Positions 18,916-27,841 of a stretch of DNA of 64,000 bases are shown here, piece by piece. The position numbers were made by a program, and so were the translations under genes. The DNA comes from a virus: positions 1 through 64,000 of IMG/VR virus record IMGVR_UViG_3300032731_001452, one strand, 5' to 3'. The stretch's first letter is position 1. Each line of letters begins with the position of its first letter. The notes below the pieces were generated by a model. That model made no database searches, was not told the DNA's origin, and saw only the letters and a list, made by a program, of their open reading frames with translations.

Positions 18916-19617
18916 TTAAATCTCCTTGGTTAAATCGTGCCACGGCGTGTTTGTTTTCTTGCCGGCACGGCGAATCTTGATTCGCTTTTCGTGTTGTAAC
19001 GCTAGCGCTACCTGACGATCCCAAAACGCCTGGTAGCTAACGTCTTTCTTTAAGAACCTAGGGAAAAGCACCTCGAATAACAAGCGCGCTGTATCTTTCA
19101 CGTCTTGTAATGCGCGGTGATTAGGGTTGTCTTCGTCGAACAAGCCAAGTCGTTTAAGGACGTTCGTTTGTTTGTAACCACCGCGTAAGTTCGGCAAAAT
19201 CTGTCGAGCCAAGACCAACGGATCGGCACCAAAAAACGCGCCCCAAGGCTTTCCTAGCCGCTTCGCTTCGTTCAGAAGAATGAAGTGGTCGAACGACATG
19301 TTGTAGGCAACCAGCGTATGTCCGCGAAACCGTTTTGCGATTTGGTTGTAGAGATCGTCGTCAAAAACAGGCGCGTCTTTAACCATCTTATCGCTGATCT
19401 TATGAACCTTCTGAGCACCTGTCGGAATAGGCGTTTGCGGGTTCACGAGCGTAGACCATTCATCCAGCTGAGTACCGTCCTTGTCGAACTGAACGATGGC
19501 GATCTCAACGAGTCGAGCGTCACGATCAACGCCCGTTGTTTCGGTGTCGTAAACCGAAAAGGGTCGAGAGCGCCAATCAGCGTCTGCGTCTAAGTTACTC
19601 GGTAATTCGAACGGCAT
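18916..19617 (-). CDS. DnaQ-like 3'-5' exonuclease (DEDDh)
   Basis: 233 aa. All DEDDh motifs are visible: Exo I FSVYDTETTG (Asp/Glu), Exo II VAYNMSFDHF (Asp), and Exo III HRALQDVKDTARL (His and Asp). Length and motifs match stand-alone epsilon/RNase T-type exonucleases that trim single-stranded 3' ends in repair or proofreading. It lies among small conserved genes upstream of the portal rather than beside a polymerase, so its role may be end trimming or host DNA degradation. Confidence 0.92.
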   Translation of the reverse strand: MPFELPSNLDADADWRSRPFSVYDTETTGVDRDARLVEIAIVQFDKDGTQLDEWSTLVNPQTPIPTGAQKVHKISDKMVKDAPVFDDDLYNQIAKRFRGHTLVAYNMSFDHFILLNEAKRLGKPWGAFFGADPLVLARQILPNLRGGYKQTNVLKRLGLFDEDNPNHRALQDVKDTARLLFEVLFPRFLKKDVSYQAFWDRQVALALQHEKRIKIRRAGKKTNTPWHDLTKEI

Positions 19618-19924
19618 CGATCAACCTCTTCAGTTCCTGAACCATCATCGAGCCCGACAGCTTCGTTTCGGTTTCAGCCTTCTCTACGGGGACGGCTTTC
19701 AACTGAACCTTCAGTTGCAAGTTATAGCTCTCGGAATGCAACTGATCGTCTAAAGGAGCTGATTCCAACTCCACGGTCTCGATCGCAGCTAACGCGTGCG
19801 CCGTCGCCAACAGATCGCGAACTGTACAGCTTTCTACGGGACTGACAAATTGGAAGGTATGGACAAAGGTTCCTTTGAGGGGATTGGTTGAATCATGAGA
19901 ATTCCTCGTGCGTTTACGTTCCAA
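19595..19924 (-). CDS. Hypothetical protein
   Basis: 109 aa from a TTG at 19924; no ATG or GTG is available near the start. It overlaps the upstream gene by 91 nt and the exonuclease start by 23 nt, so the N-terminus is uncertain. Predicted mixed alpha/beta with a Glu/Ser-rich middle. No family recognised. Confidence 0.55.
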   Translation of the reverse strand: MERKRTRNSHDSTNPLKGTFVHTFQFVSPVESCTVRDLLATAHALAAIETVELESAPLDDQLHSESYNLQLKVQLKAVPVEKAETETKLSGSMMVQELKRLIDAVRITE

Positions 19925-20253
19925 CTTTTAGCTACCCCTTCACGTACAGCGGACTCAGCGATAAACAACTGGCCGATACGTTCTTCTTCCAATAAAGCGC
20001 CTGAACGCTTTAAATCGTTCGTAGTCATGGATTGTAGCTCACCGCGCATTAACCCAAAATCTTTGTAGATGAAATGGACAACTACGGTTGAAATTGAATT
20101 AGCTTGCAGTGGCGTCAGCTCAGGAAAATGTTCTACAAGAATAGGATTTAATTGATTGCGAACGTCACCCTTTTGAACTTCACTGTTAGATAAGTTCAGC
20201 GCAGAAACAACGTCACTAATATCTTTCATTAAACGTAGCTTTAATTTCCCCAT
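19834..20253 (-). CDS. Hypothetical protein
   Basis: 139 aa from ATG 20253 (MGKLKLRLMKDIS); a GTG at 20265 is an alternative. Helical in its first two thirds, ending in a Pro/Ser tail. It overlaps the stop of the zinc protein upstream by 13 nt. No family recognised. Confidence 0.65.
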   Translation of the reverse strand: MGKLKLRLMKDISDVVSALNLSNSEVQKGDVRNQLNPILVEHFPELTPLQANSISTVVVHFIYKDFGLMRGELQSMTTNDLKRSGALLEEERIGQLFIAESAVREGVAKSWNVNARGILMIQPIPSKEPLSIPSNLSVP

Positions 20254-20765
20254 GACGACCCGCACACTTTCATGTAAATATCAAGAATGTATGGTGGCTT
20301 ACGCAACCCTATAATTAATTTTTGAGAATCTTCGATCAGATGTCTTAAATCAACTACTTCTACATCCTCTTCGTTTAAGACAGAGGTTAACATCTTTAAT
20401 TGTACAGTTACGTATTTCAATTCCGCGGAATCTTGGCCGTAATACGTCTTTACTTCGTCTCTGATTTTTCGAAGAAAGTTAGCCGGCGTGTACCCTCGTC
20501 GTTGAGAGTTGTTTTGGACCCTTTCCAAGAACACTCGTAAGGATACGTGTTCATGCCGCGCGGTCGATTCTAGCTGTAGCTGGATTTTCCGCGCGGACGA
20601 ACTCGTCTTCCCACAACCAGTGCAAGTGAAGCTTGTCCACCCCTTATCACAAGCAATCTTCAAGCATCTAGAGTTGTATAATTCGCAGTGGTCATCGCGA
20701 ACAACTAAAGACTTTTGAGTCAGATCACACGGAAAAGGACCAAGGTTTTCGGTCTCATCAGCCAT
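20241..20765 (-). CDS. Zinc-ribbon-bearing hypothetical protein
   Basis: 174 aa. The N-terminal third has Cys residues spaced as a zinc ribbon: FPCDLTQ, DDHCELYNSRCLKIACDKGW and FTCTGCGKTS. The remainder is helical. A DNA- or RNA-binding role is possible. It lies in the small-gene cluster transcribed from the CPBP end. No named family. Confidence 0.7.
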   Translation of the reverse strand: MADETENLGPFPCDLTQKSLVVRDDHCELYNSRCLKIACDKGWTSFTCTGCGKTSSSARKIQLQLESTARHEHVSLRVFLERVQNNSQRRGYTPANFLRKIRDEVKTYYGQDSAELKYVTVQLKMLTSVLNEEDVEVVDLRHLIEDSQKLIIGLRKPPYILDIYMKVCGSSWGN

Positions 20766-20768
20766 GTT

Positions 20769-21161
20769 TTAAACAGCGGGAGATTCTTTCCAAGCCTCGA
20801 TTGACGCCTGTACAGCAGGCAATTCCAGCGCCGCCATAAAAGCTTCCGGTGAAATCTCAAACAACCGCTGAATTCGCGCTAGGATTTTTTCCTGGAATAG
20901 CGCTTGATCTTCTTCGGCTAGCACCTGCTCTCGGTGCGGAACTTCACCAAGCAAGCGGCGACGGAATAGATCTCGAATTTCCTTTACGTCCATGAGACGT
21001 TCCAGATCCTCATCGGTAAGGCGAATTTCCGCCGGTTGGTGTGCCTTCTTCCCAACGGCGATGGTCACCTCGAGCACCGCTTCTGCTGAATAATGCGCTG
21101 CGTCCTTGTGCTGAACGAGCTTCCATGGACCGTCAGGGCGCTGAATGAATTGCTTTTGCAT
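20769..21161 (-). CDS. Hypothetical helical protein
   Basis: 130 aa, charged and helical (RLTDEDLERLMDVKEIRD). A strong site (AGGAGAG, 5 nt) precedes ATG 21161, which begins 1 nt after the upstream stop. No family recognised. Confidence 0.7.
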   Translation of the reverse strand: MQKQFIQRPDGPWKLVQHKDAAHYSAEAVLEVTIAVGKKAHQPAEIRLTDEDLERLMDVKEIRDLFRRRLLGEVPHREQVLAEEDQALFQEKILARIQRLFEISPEAFMAALELPAVQASIEAWKESPAV

Positions 21162-21162
21162 G

Positions 21163-21819
21163 CTAACTCTCCTGGCTTTCGCCGATAATCGAGACTACCA
21201 AATCATCACTTTCTGAAAAGTTTGCGGCTTGCAAACTTTCAGAAACCTCTTGCGTTGTTTTTCTAGGTGGCGCTTCTTTTTTGTTGGGTAAGAAACGACC
21301 AAACTTTTCATCGATACTCGACGAGTCGTCAAACGCTTCGCCGAAATCTATCTCTTCGTAATCAGACTCGTCGACCGACTCTACGGAATCATCTTCGTCT
21401 TCTTCCGGCGCGTCGTTATCTGAAACAGGCATTCTGGGCACGGGGATTTTGTCGCCTTCCGGATCCCAGTCGTCTTCATCATCCCAAGAAACTCGTTTCT
21501 CCTCGTCAGGTTCCGCGGCTTTAGCGACCACCTCGGCTACCTCAGACACCGAATCTTCGATAATCACTGAGTGGCTTGTAGGCGCGATGATTACCGCATC
21601 GTCAACTTCTAAGTCCTCTTCTGGGATTCGAACCTCGAAAGTTATGGGCGCGATTCCATACCCATTGGCTGAGATAGCTTTCCAATTACGGGAAAGATGT
21701 CCGTCGAGAGTCGTGGTCTCCGGATCGGTAGACGCTTCGCCGTATGGATTCCCACGCTCATCAATCGTTAGAAGTGCGTGAAACCGAAAAACGAGATCTT
21801 TTGACGAGCCAGAAGGCAT
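21163..21819 (-). CDS. Acidic hypothetical protein containing an in-frame hairpin repeat
   Basis: 218 aa. The middle is very acidic (DEEDEDDSVESVDESDYEE). Near the C-terminus the residues SESLQAANFSES are encoded by copy 2 of the dispersed hairpin repeat, so the element sits inside the coding frame. It overlaps the CPBP protease gene by 59 nt. No family recognised. Confidence 0.7.
   Translation of the reverse strand: MPSGSSKDLVFRFHALLTIDERGNPYGEASTDPETTTLDGHLSRNWKAISANGYGIAPITFEVRIPEEDLEVDDAVIIAPTSHSVIIEDSVSEVAEVVAKAAEPDEEKRVSWDDEDDWDPEGDKIPVPRMPVSDNDAPEEDEDDSVESVDESDYEEIDFGEAFDDSSSIDEKFGRFLPNKKEAPPRKTTQEVSESLQAANFSESDDLVVSIIGESQES
21216..21239. repeat. Dispersed hairpin repeat, copy 2 (inside a coding region)
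   Basis: Same stem and GGCTT loop as the other copies, with one base changed at the end of the T-side. Flanking bases (ttctg / cagaa) extend the stem with one bulge. It is translated in the 21163-21819 gene. Confidence 0.8.
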
Positions 21820-22237
21820 ACGCTAAACCACCTAGATTGAAAGACAAGTGCATCACCGCGCTTGTCCACCATCCAAGATATAGTAGCGACGCCGTAAGAA
21901 CCAAAGCGAAAACAAAGAAGAAAAGTGGTTTGCCGAACTGTCGATAATGCTGCCACGAAAAAACCAGCGAGCTAAAAACGGCGGCTGGCCACACCAAAAT
22001 CGACGGCAACAACAGCAACCACGAGCGATAGACGATCTCTTCTCCTATCGAAAAAACACTGACGACAGCCATGTCGCAAAGCGCAACGAAGCTCACGTCG
22101 TAACCATTCTTGAGGTATTCGTCGACGATTTTTCCTCGTTGGTTCTTGTAGAGCAACCGATCGTTGATGGTTACAACGACTCGAAACAAGAGTCCGATTG
22201 CGACGGCGATTCCAAACTTCAATAAAAGCAAACTCAT
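21761..22237 (-). CDS. CPBP-family (CAAX protease-like) intramembrane metalloprotease
   Basis: 158 aa with four or five membrane segments. All three catalytic motifs of the CPBP/Abi family are present: EEIVYR (Glu66, Glu67, Arg71), FSWQH (Phe93, His97) and HLSFN (His130, Asn134). The fold cuts peptides inside the membrane. In bacteria such proteins process prenylated proteins or peptides, or serve in bacteriocin immunity. In a phage it may alter host envelope signalling or act in superinfection exclusion; this is inference. It is the first gene of the leftward virion operon and may be translated from a leaderless transcript. Confidence 0.88.
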   Translation of the reverse strand: MSLLLLKFGIAVAIGLLFRVVVTINDRLLYKNQRGKIVDEYLKNGYDVSFVALCDMAVVSVFSIGEEIVYRSWLLLLPSILVWPAAVFSSLVFSWQHYRQFGKPLFFFVFALVLTASLLYLGWWTSAVMHLSFNLGGLAYAFWLVKRSRFSVSRTSND

Positions 22238-22243
22238 ACCGTG

Positions 22244-22271
22244 ATTGTATCTAACTTTACGTTTATGTCAA
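22244..22271 (-). promoter_or_regulatory. Strong sigma70-like promoter heading the leftward virion operon
   Basis: On the minus strand: TTGACA, 16-nt spacer, TACAAT. The ATG of the CPBP gene begins 6 nt after the -10, so transcription should start at or next to the A of ATG and no ribosome binding site can exist. Confidence 0.75.
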
Positions 22272-22348
22272 GGTTTATTCTACAGCTACATAACCGCTCA
22301 GGTTTAAAACACCTTGCGGATAACCGCCAAACCCGCATACCATAAGGC

Positions 22349-23008
22349 ATGGTTTCCGCTAGCGTTATTACCGCATCCAAGAAGCAAGCTCTTCGACTCG
22401 CCAAGACGAGCGCTGTGGAAGATCGACGTGAAACCGTCAAGCTTCTGGTCCTTACCGGCAAGCAACCAGCCAACAAGATCGCTCGACAGTTCAAGGTTTC
22501 GTTACAGACGATCTACAACGACATGGCGCTCGTTAGAGAGCGTACGCGAGACTCTCTGCAAGCCAATAAAGATGGCACGCGCGCGGAACAAGTATTACTA
22601 GACGCGCTTTCAAGTACAGACGAACGAATCAGACGTCTCTGGAACATGCTCCGGGAAAATGAAGAAGAGAAGCAAGCCATCCTTGAGGGGATCAGAGCCG
22701 GACTAGGGGATGAGCGCCCTAGCGTAAACGCCGACTACGCTAAGTCGATTCAGACCTATGACAAAAGTGCTCTGGATACCATGCGGCAAATCCGTGCCGA
22801 AGAAGACCACCAAGCAAAACTGTTACACAAGTTTGGCGTCTTACAACCTCAAGTAAACGTCAACCAAAAGGTGACTGTGCGAGATGATACCGCTATGGTA
22901 GAAGCGATGGCGAACGCTATCAATGAATCAATCAAAGACCCCAAGCAATGCGAGCGCTTAAAGAATGCCATCTTCAGACAACTTCAAGGACCAGCTGGGA
23001 CGACTTGA
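22349..23008 (+). CDS. Terminase small subunit
   Basis: 219 aa. The N-terminal half carries a helix-turn-helix (NKIARQFKVSLQTIYNDMAL) that binds the packaging site. A long charged helical region follows for oligomerisation, ending in a flexible Gln/Pro tail. It overlaps the large subunit start by 44 nt, the classic terS-terL coupling. It recognises concatemer DNA and loads it on the large subunit. The start ATG has only a weak AAGG site. Confidence 0.85.
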   Translation: MVSASVITASKKQALRLAKTSAVEDRRETVKLLVLTGKQPANKIARQFKVSLQTIYNDMALVRERTRDSLQANKDGTRAEQVLLDALSSTDERIRRLWNMLRENEEEKQAILEGIRAGLGDERPSVNADYAKSIQTYDKSALDTMRQIRAEEDHQAKLLHKFGVLQPQVNVNQKVTVRDDTAMVEAMANAINESIKDPKQCERLKNAIFRQLQGPAGTT

Positions 23009-24812
23009 TAATAGCCAGCTAAGACAACTTTACGACCGAATCATTACAGTTAAAGGCGGTCACGCCGAATGGGAATTCGATCCCGCCGAACCACTTCAAT
23101 TTATCAACAGTCGTGATTACTGCGGTCTTAAACGTGAATGCGCTTCTGTAATTAAACGTGAGTTTTGTAAGTTGTTCGAAGGCGAACCACTTCACTGGGA
23201 CCATAACTTAGGTATTGTAGTAGGCGCTATTGGGCTTGGTAAATCTTATTTACTTAGCTTAATCATGGCTTACGTAGCCCACTGTCTTCTATGCTTACGT
23301 AACCCACCCGAATACTTCACTAGCCGCGGTCACGAAATCTCACCAGGCTCCAAGCTTTCCATCATCAACGCCTCGATCTCAAAAGAAAACGCGAAGAAGG
23401 TGGTATTCAGCGAAGTTCAAAACAAAATCGTCAACAACCCATGGTTCATGCGGAACTACCCGCCTAACGACCGCGTTACCAGCGAACTGATGTTCGACTC
23501 CGTTCCGAGAACCAACAAACTGAGGTTAGAAGATCTTGAAAACGGCGTCATCCGCAAGAATATCTGCATCACACCTGGCGGTTCGAGCATGGGCTCGATG
23601 GTTGGCTATTCAGTGTTTTGTGGAATCATGGATGAGGCGACGTTGTTTCAGTCTCGACGCGGGGACGATCTAGCTGATCTCGTCTACTCCGCAATGGATC
23701 GACGAATCTACTCCCGATTCGGGGCGAAGATGGGTATGCGCGTAATCGCCGGCTCACCGCTCTACATCGGTGATTTTCTTGAACGAAAAGAAATTGAGGT
23801 TCGAACAACAGATCTGAAAAACGTCAAGGCGCACGTCATTCGCCGACCCATTTGGGATCGAAAACTTCCGATGTGGTTTTCGCAGGGCAAGCCCGTTTTT
23901 CACGTCAATATTGAAACCGCGGAACTAGTCAAAAACCCGGAAACCTACGACCCTCCAAATAACAAATGGATAAAGGTTCCGATGGAATACTGGGATGTCT
24001 TTAAGACAAACCCTGAAGGGTCACTTCGAGATCTGGCCGCTCGACCTTCCGCTGCTATTGTTCGGTTCTTTGAAAACATCAAGATCGTGGCAAGTCTCGT
24101 CAACACGGACCGGTCAGACCCAATCGTCTACAATCGTGAGAAGCAAACTTGGGAACTTGCTGAATGGTTTAAGCCAGCGAATCCAGACCTGTGGTACGCG
24201 ATACATTTCGACGTAGCGCTTGGCGGGAAGCAGTTCCGACGCGTTGATACCGTTGAGATTGGAACTACGCGCGATCGGCAGCACGACGCCTGTGGCATCG
24301 CAATGGGTCACGTCGAAAGTTACAACGACAAAGGAAAACCGAAAATAGTTATCGACATGATGCACGCTCTGAAAGGACAGGTGGAACGCGTCGGACCTGG
24401 TGGAAAATTCGAACGCGGCGCTATCCGAATGGAGGAGTTGATTGGTTGGGTAGACGCCTTGGCTCGTCGGGGATTTCAAATCGCCGTCATAACCATGGAT
24501 GGATTCCAGAGCGCTTACTTGATGCAACAACTCGAAGATCGTTTTTACGCCGCGAAGTATCTATCGGTAGATCGAGACATCGGACCTTACATCGACTTCA
24601 AGGAAACGTTGCTGGACGAACGTCTTGACTACTACTATCACGAGCAATTCATCAACGAAGCGCAACGGCTCGAGAAGATCGCGGGTAAGAAAATCGACCA
24701 CGCGCCCGGCTCGTCTAAAGACGTTACAGACTCCGTTGCGGGTGTCGTTCACACGCTAATTCAGATCGAAGGACTAGGCGCCAACCAAGAGGTTGAGGTA
24801 AAGGTGTACTAG
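22965..24812 (+). CDS. Terminase large subunit
   Basis: 615 aa. ATPase: Walker A VVGAIGLGKSYLL, Walker B with catalytic Glu VFCGIMDEATLF, and a coupling segment near IAGSPLY. Nuclease (RNase H-like): acidic residues in AIHFDVALGG, VITMDGFQSA and SSKDVTDSVAGVV. It pumps DNA into the prohead through the portal and cuts concatemers. It lies downstream of terS and, unusually, leads into replication genes. Confidence 0.95.
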   Translation: MPSSDNFKDQLGRLDNSQLRQLYDRIITVKGGHAEWEFDPAEPLQFINSRDYCGLKRECASVIKREFCKLFEGEPLHWDHNLGIVVGAIGLGKSYLLSLIMAYVAHCLLCLRNPPEYFTSRGHEISPGSKLSIINASISKENAKKVVFSEVQNKIVNNPWFMRNYPPNDRVTSELMFDSVPRTNKLRLEDLENGVIRKNICITPGGSSMGSMVGYSVFCGIMDEATLFQSRRGDDLADLVYSAMDRRIYSRFGAKMGMRVIAGSPLYIGDFLERKEIEVRTTDLKNVKAHVIRRPIWDRKLPMWFSQGKPVFHVNIETAELVKNPETYDPPNNKWIKVPMEYWDVFKTNPEGSLRDLAARPSAAIVRFFENIKIVASLVNTDRSDPIVYNREKQTWELAEWFKPANPDLWYAIHFDVALGGKQFRRVDTVEIGTTRDRQHDACGIAMGHVESYNDKGKPKIVIDMMHALKGQVERVGPGGKFERGAIRMEELIGWVDALARRGFQIAVITMDGFQSAYLMQQLEDRFYAAKYLSVDRDIGPYIDFKETLLDERLDYYYHEQFINEAQRLEKIAGKKIDHAPGSSKDVTDSVAGVVHTLIQIEGLGANQEVEVKVY

Positions 24813-24823
24813 CGCGCGCAAGC

Positions 24824-24831
24824 GCTATTAT
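24824..24831 (+). promoter_or_regulatory. -10 element GCTATTAT before the replication genes
   Basis: The 13-mer AAGCGCTATTATC here is repeated at the sulfotransferase upstream region (36188-36201), the only other plus-strand copy. No good -35 is seen. It would start a transcript about 25 nt before the loader gene. Confidence 0.45.
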
Positions 24832-24863
24832 CTGATTGCAAACAAACTTCTCTTTAGATACCC

Positions 24864-25616
24864 GTGGCAAAGAGGGTCAAGTTGAATCACATCGATCTGT
24901 ACAAGTTACGAATCGTGCCCCTGGACGCCAAGACGCTAACGGTCATGCGGGCGTGTCCGGAAGAGGCTAAACGTTGGACGGATCCTGACGTCGAACGCAC
25001 GCTCTACGCATTCGCTATGTGCCAGATCCCAAAAAGCTACTGGTATCATAAAATTCAAACGTTGCCGTGTGGGTCTAATCAGTTCACGAATGACGTGGAA
25101 AGTTACGTTGAACATCTAGACGAGTTTATTAATAAGCAACATGTAGGATTGCTTATTTCAGGTAGTCCTGGTGTAGGTAAGACGTTTCTTGCGGCTCATA
25201 TCGCCAAACAAGCTGTCCAACAAAATTTTTCGGTTTGGTTTTACGACAACAACAACTTCACAAAAGACGTCATGGACGCCATGAGAGACAAAAGCGTAGA
25301 GCGTCGCGTCGATACCATCACCAACAAAGCTGAAGTGCTTATCATCGACAACGTTATGAATGGTTGGACTGGAAAAATCCACCCTCTTATGTGTAACAAG
25401 TTAGAATCTATTTTAGAAGCTCGTCGGGGGCGCGGCGTAACCATCTTCACTACGCTAATTCAAGAGGCAACTAACAAAGAGGAAAACCAAAAACCAATGC
25501 CGCCAAGGTTGTGGTCCCTCGTTCAAGAAGCAATGCACGTTATAAAAATCAAGGGCGTTCAAGACATGCGCCCACTCAAGGCGAAAAACGTCTTCAAGCA
25601 AGTGGTGGGCTCGTGA
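24864..25616 (+). CDS. DnaC/IstB-like AAA+ helicase loader
   Basis: 250 aa from GTG 24864. Walker A ISGSPGVGKTFLA, Walker B EVLIIDNVMN. Before them, IPKSYWYHKIQTL is the 'ip..y..a.l' segment that precedes the ATPase in DnaC-type loaders. It should open the DnaB ring onto the phage origin. The gene ends in GTGA, where the helicase starts, so the two are translated as a pair. Confidence 0.9.
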   Translation: MAKRVKLNHIDLYKLRIVPLDAKTLTVMRACPEEAKRWTDPDVERTLYAFAMCQIPKSYWYHKIQTLPCGSNQFTNDVESYVEHLDEFINKQHVGLLISGSPGVGKTFLAAHIAKQAVQQNFSVWFYDNNNFTKDVMDAMRDKSVERRVDTITNKAEVLIIDNVMNGWTGKIHPLMCNKLESILEARRGRGVTIFTTLIQEATNKEENQKPMPPRLWSLVQEAMHVIKIKGVQDMRPLKAKNVFKQVVGS

Positions 25617-26983
25617 GCACGCCTACGCCCGACGAAATCCTGATTGGCAGCGCTCTCAAAAACGCTCCCGTTCACGACTATCTCGACGAAGGCGGTCTTC
25701 CTACAGACGCGTTTGATGAACCAACCCCACACCGTATCTGGGGTTTGTTTCGTGACTACTTTCAAAAACATGGCGACATTCCAGATTTAGATCTCTTACA
25801 AGATCTGGCAACTCAAGAAATCCCGGATCACGCCGACGATATTATCGCGTACGCGCGACGTGCGCGTAACGCCGTCGAAGATCGGAATATCGACGGTTCC
25901 AAGATCGATTACTACATCCGAAGACTTCTTGACACCCACGAAGACATCGACCTTCGACGCAAGCTCGGATCTGCCATTGACATCCTACGGCAAGAAGGAC
26001 CCACGGCGTGTCTGGATTACTTGCAAGGTGCCACAACGGTCGAAGCGGCGATTACCGACACCGTCAAAACCACAGACCTCGTCGAAGACTTTGAAGAACG
26101 AGAAAAAGACGTTCTTGATCGCCGCGAAAATCCGCAAGAAAGTAACGCCATCCCGCTTGGGATAGAGCCGATCGACCGCGTGCTCAACGGTGGTCTTCTA
26201 GGCGGCGAGTTAATGGTATTCGCCGCTATTCCGGGTGGGGGAAAATCCGTCAGCCTCATGGACGTAGCTATTTCGTCCGCCGAGCAGGGTCGAAAAGTTC
26301 ATTTCTTCACGATTGAAATGGGCTTGGTTCAGACGGCGTTTCGTGGTTATTCACGTATGTCGGGTGTTTCAACGAAACACTTCCGCAACGCCGAAAATAT
26401 CACCGATCAAGATCTGGAAATGTGGCGCGCTTCCGTTAAGAAGCTACGGCAAGTCGCTGGCGCTGGCGTTAAAATTACGTCCATTCCAGAGCACGCTTCC
26501 GTCCGCTTTATGCGCGCTGAACTAGCGAGGCTTGAACGGAAAGAAGGTTGGAAACCAGACTTGATTTTGGTCGACTACGCCGGAATCATGAGGCCTTCAG
26601 GTGACGGTCAGTACAAAAACGAATCGGACTGGGCGTACGTCGGCCAGAACGTCAAAGACCTAAAGGTGTGGGCTATCAGTGCTGACATTCCCGTCATCTC
26701 AGCTGTACAGCTGTTACCAGACGCTATCGGGAAAGACTCGCTGACCTTCAAAGATCTAGGTCTGTCAAAAATCCTTATCGCGGCTACTTGCGATGTAATC
26801 GTCGCTTTCATTCCTTTGTCTCCTGAAGAACTCGAGTTTGTTGAAATACTGACTCTGCGCCTACAATGGTTGAAAGCGCGAGAAGGAACCGAGGACGAAA
26901 ACGGTAAGCCCGTGTTGTTTACCGATCTAACGCCTAACTTCAGTGAAATCAGAATCCACGCTCCATCCGGTGCGGTAGCTTAG
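25613..26983 (+). CDS. DnaB-like replicative helicase
   Basis: 456 aa from GTG 25613, which overlaps the loader stop (GTGA). Residues 1-100 resemble the DnaB N-terminal domain (EILIGSALKN, HRIWGLFRDYF). The RecA-type motor has Walker A IPGGGKSVS (206-212), FFTIEMGLVQTAFR, and Walker B DLILVDYAGIM. Length is near the 450-470 aa norm. It unwinds DNA at phage forks and recruits primase; no primase gene is visible in this window. Confidence 0.92.
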   Translation: MSTPTPDEILIGSALKNAPVHDYLDEGGLPTDAFDEPTPHRIWGLFRDYFQKHGDIPDLDLLQDLATQEIPDHADDIIAYARRARNAVEDRNIDGSKIDYYIRRLLDTHEDIDLRRKLGSAIDILRQEGPTACLDYLQGATTVEAAITDTVKTTDLVEDFEEREKDVLDRRENPQESNAIPLGIEPIDRVLNGGLLGGELMVFAAIPGGGKSVSLMDVAISSAEQGRKVHFFTIEMGLVQTAFRGYSRMSGVSTKHFRNAENITDQDLEMWRASVKKLRQVAGAGVKITSIPEHASVRFMRAELARLERKEGWKPDLILVDYAGIMRPSGDGQYKNESDWAYVGQNVKDLKVWAISADIPVISAVQLLPDAIGKDSLTFKDLGLSKILIAATCDVIVAFIPLSPEELEFVEILTLRLQWLKAREGTEDENGKPVLFTDLTPNFSEIRIHAPSGAVA

Positions 26984-26994
26984 TAGAGGAAAAA

Positions 26995-27840
26995 ATGAGC
27001 GCATCTCCAATTTTTCGTTGGGTCGGTGGGAAACGGCAACTATTGCGGAAGCTAGAACCATTCATTCCGGACGACTTCAACGTCTACTACGAACCGTTCT
27101 TCGGTGGAGGCGCGTTGTTTTTCCACCTGGAACCCCGTCAAGCTATCGTGAACGACGCGAATCGCGCACTCATGAATGCGTACCACCAACTCTCGCAAGC
27201 GCCGAATGAGTTGCTTAACCGCGTAGCTGCGACGCTGGAATCATTTACGAGCGAACAGTACTACAGCGCACGTGAACGCTACAACGATCTACGGTCGCAG
27301 CTTTATGGAACCTTCCCCGTAAACAGTTTCGACGCTGTCGAGTTAGCTTACTTGTTTATTTACCTAAACAAAACAAACTTCAATGGTTTGTGGCGGGAAA
27401 ACAAAAGCGGGGAGTATAACGCTCCAATTGGAAAGTTTGCTACAACACCAACCGTCAAGATTGCTAATACCATTGAAGCCGCTAGAATTCTTGATGGAAC
27501 CGTAATGATGTCGTGCGATTTCGAGGAAACGACTCGAGAAGCTTCTACTGGAGACCTGGTTTATTTTGACCCGCCTTACGACAAGGAAACGCCTGACGCC
27601 TTTAGCTCGTTTACGGCTGGTGGATTTTCGTCTAAAGACCAGTGTCGACTTTCTTTTGTTATGCACGAATTAGCTGATAAAGGCGTTTACGTTATTCTGT
27701 CAAATAGCGACACGTCTTTGATTCGTTCGTTGTATGATGATATGTTCATTCACGAAGTTCACGAACGACGCTCAATTAATTCAGACACTGAAAAACGCGC
27801 TGGTATAAAAACCCTCATTATTACTAACTTCGAGAACTAA
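26995..27840 (+). CDS. Dam-type DNA adenine-N6 methyltransferase
   Basis: 281 aa. Class D12 motifs: FRWVGGKRQLL (AdoMet motif X/I), YYEPFFGGGALFF, and catalytic VYFDPPYDKET (DPPY). Length matches Dam (about 270-280 aa), so GATC is the likely target. Methylation may guard phage DNA from host enzymes or, given the DnaA-like gene next door, time replication starts. Site GAGGAAAAA precedes the ATG. Confidence 0.95.
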   Translation: MSASPIFRWVGGKRQLLRKLEPFIPDDFNVYYEPFFGGGALFFHLEPRQAIVNDANRALMNAYHQLSQAPNELLNRVAATLESFTSEQYYSARERYNDLRSQLYGTFPVNSFDAVELAYLFIYLNKTNFNGLWRENKSGEYNAPIGKFATTPTVKIANTIEAARILDGTVMMSCDFEETTREASTGDLVYFDPPYDKETPDAFSSFTAGGFSSKDQCRLSFVMHELADKGVYVILSNSDTSLIRSLYDDMFIHEVHERRSINSDTEKRAGIKTLIITNFEN

Positions 27841-27841
27841 C

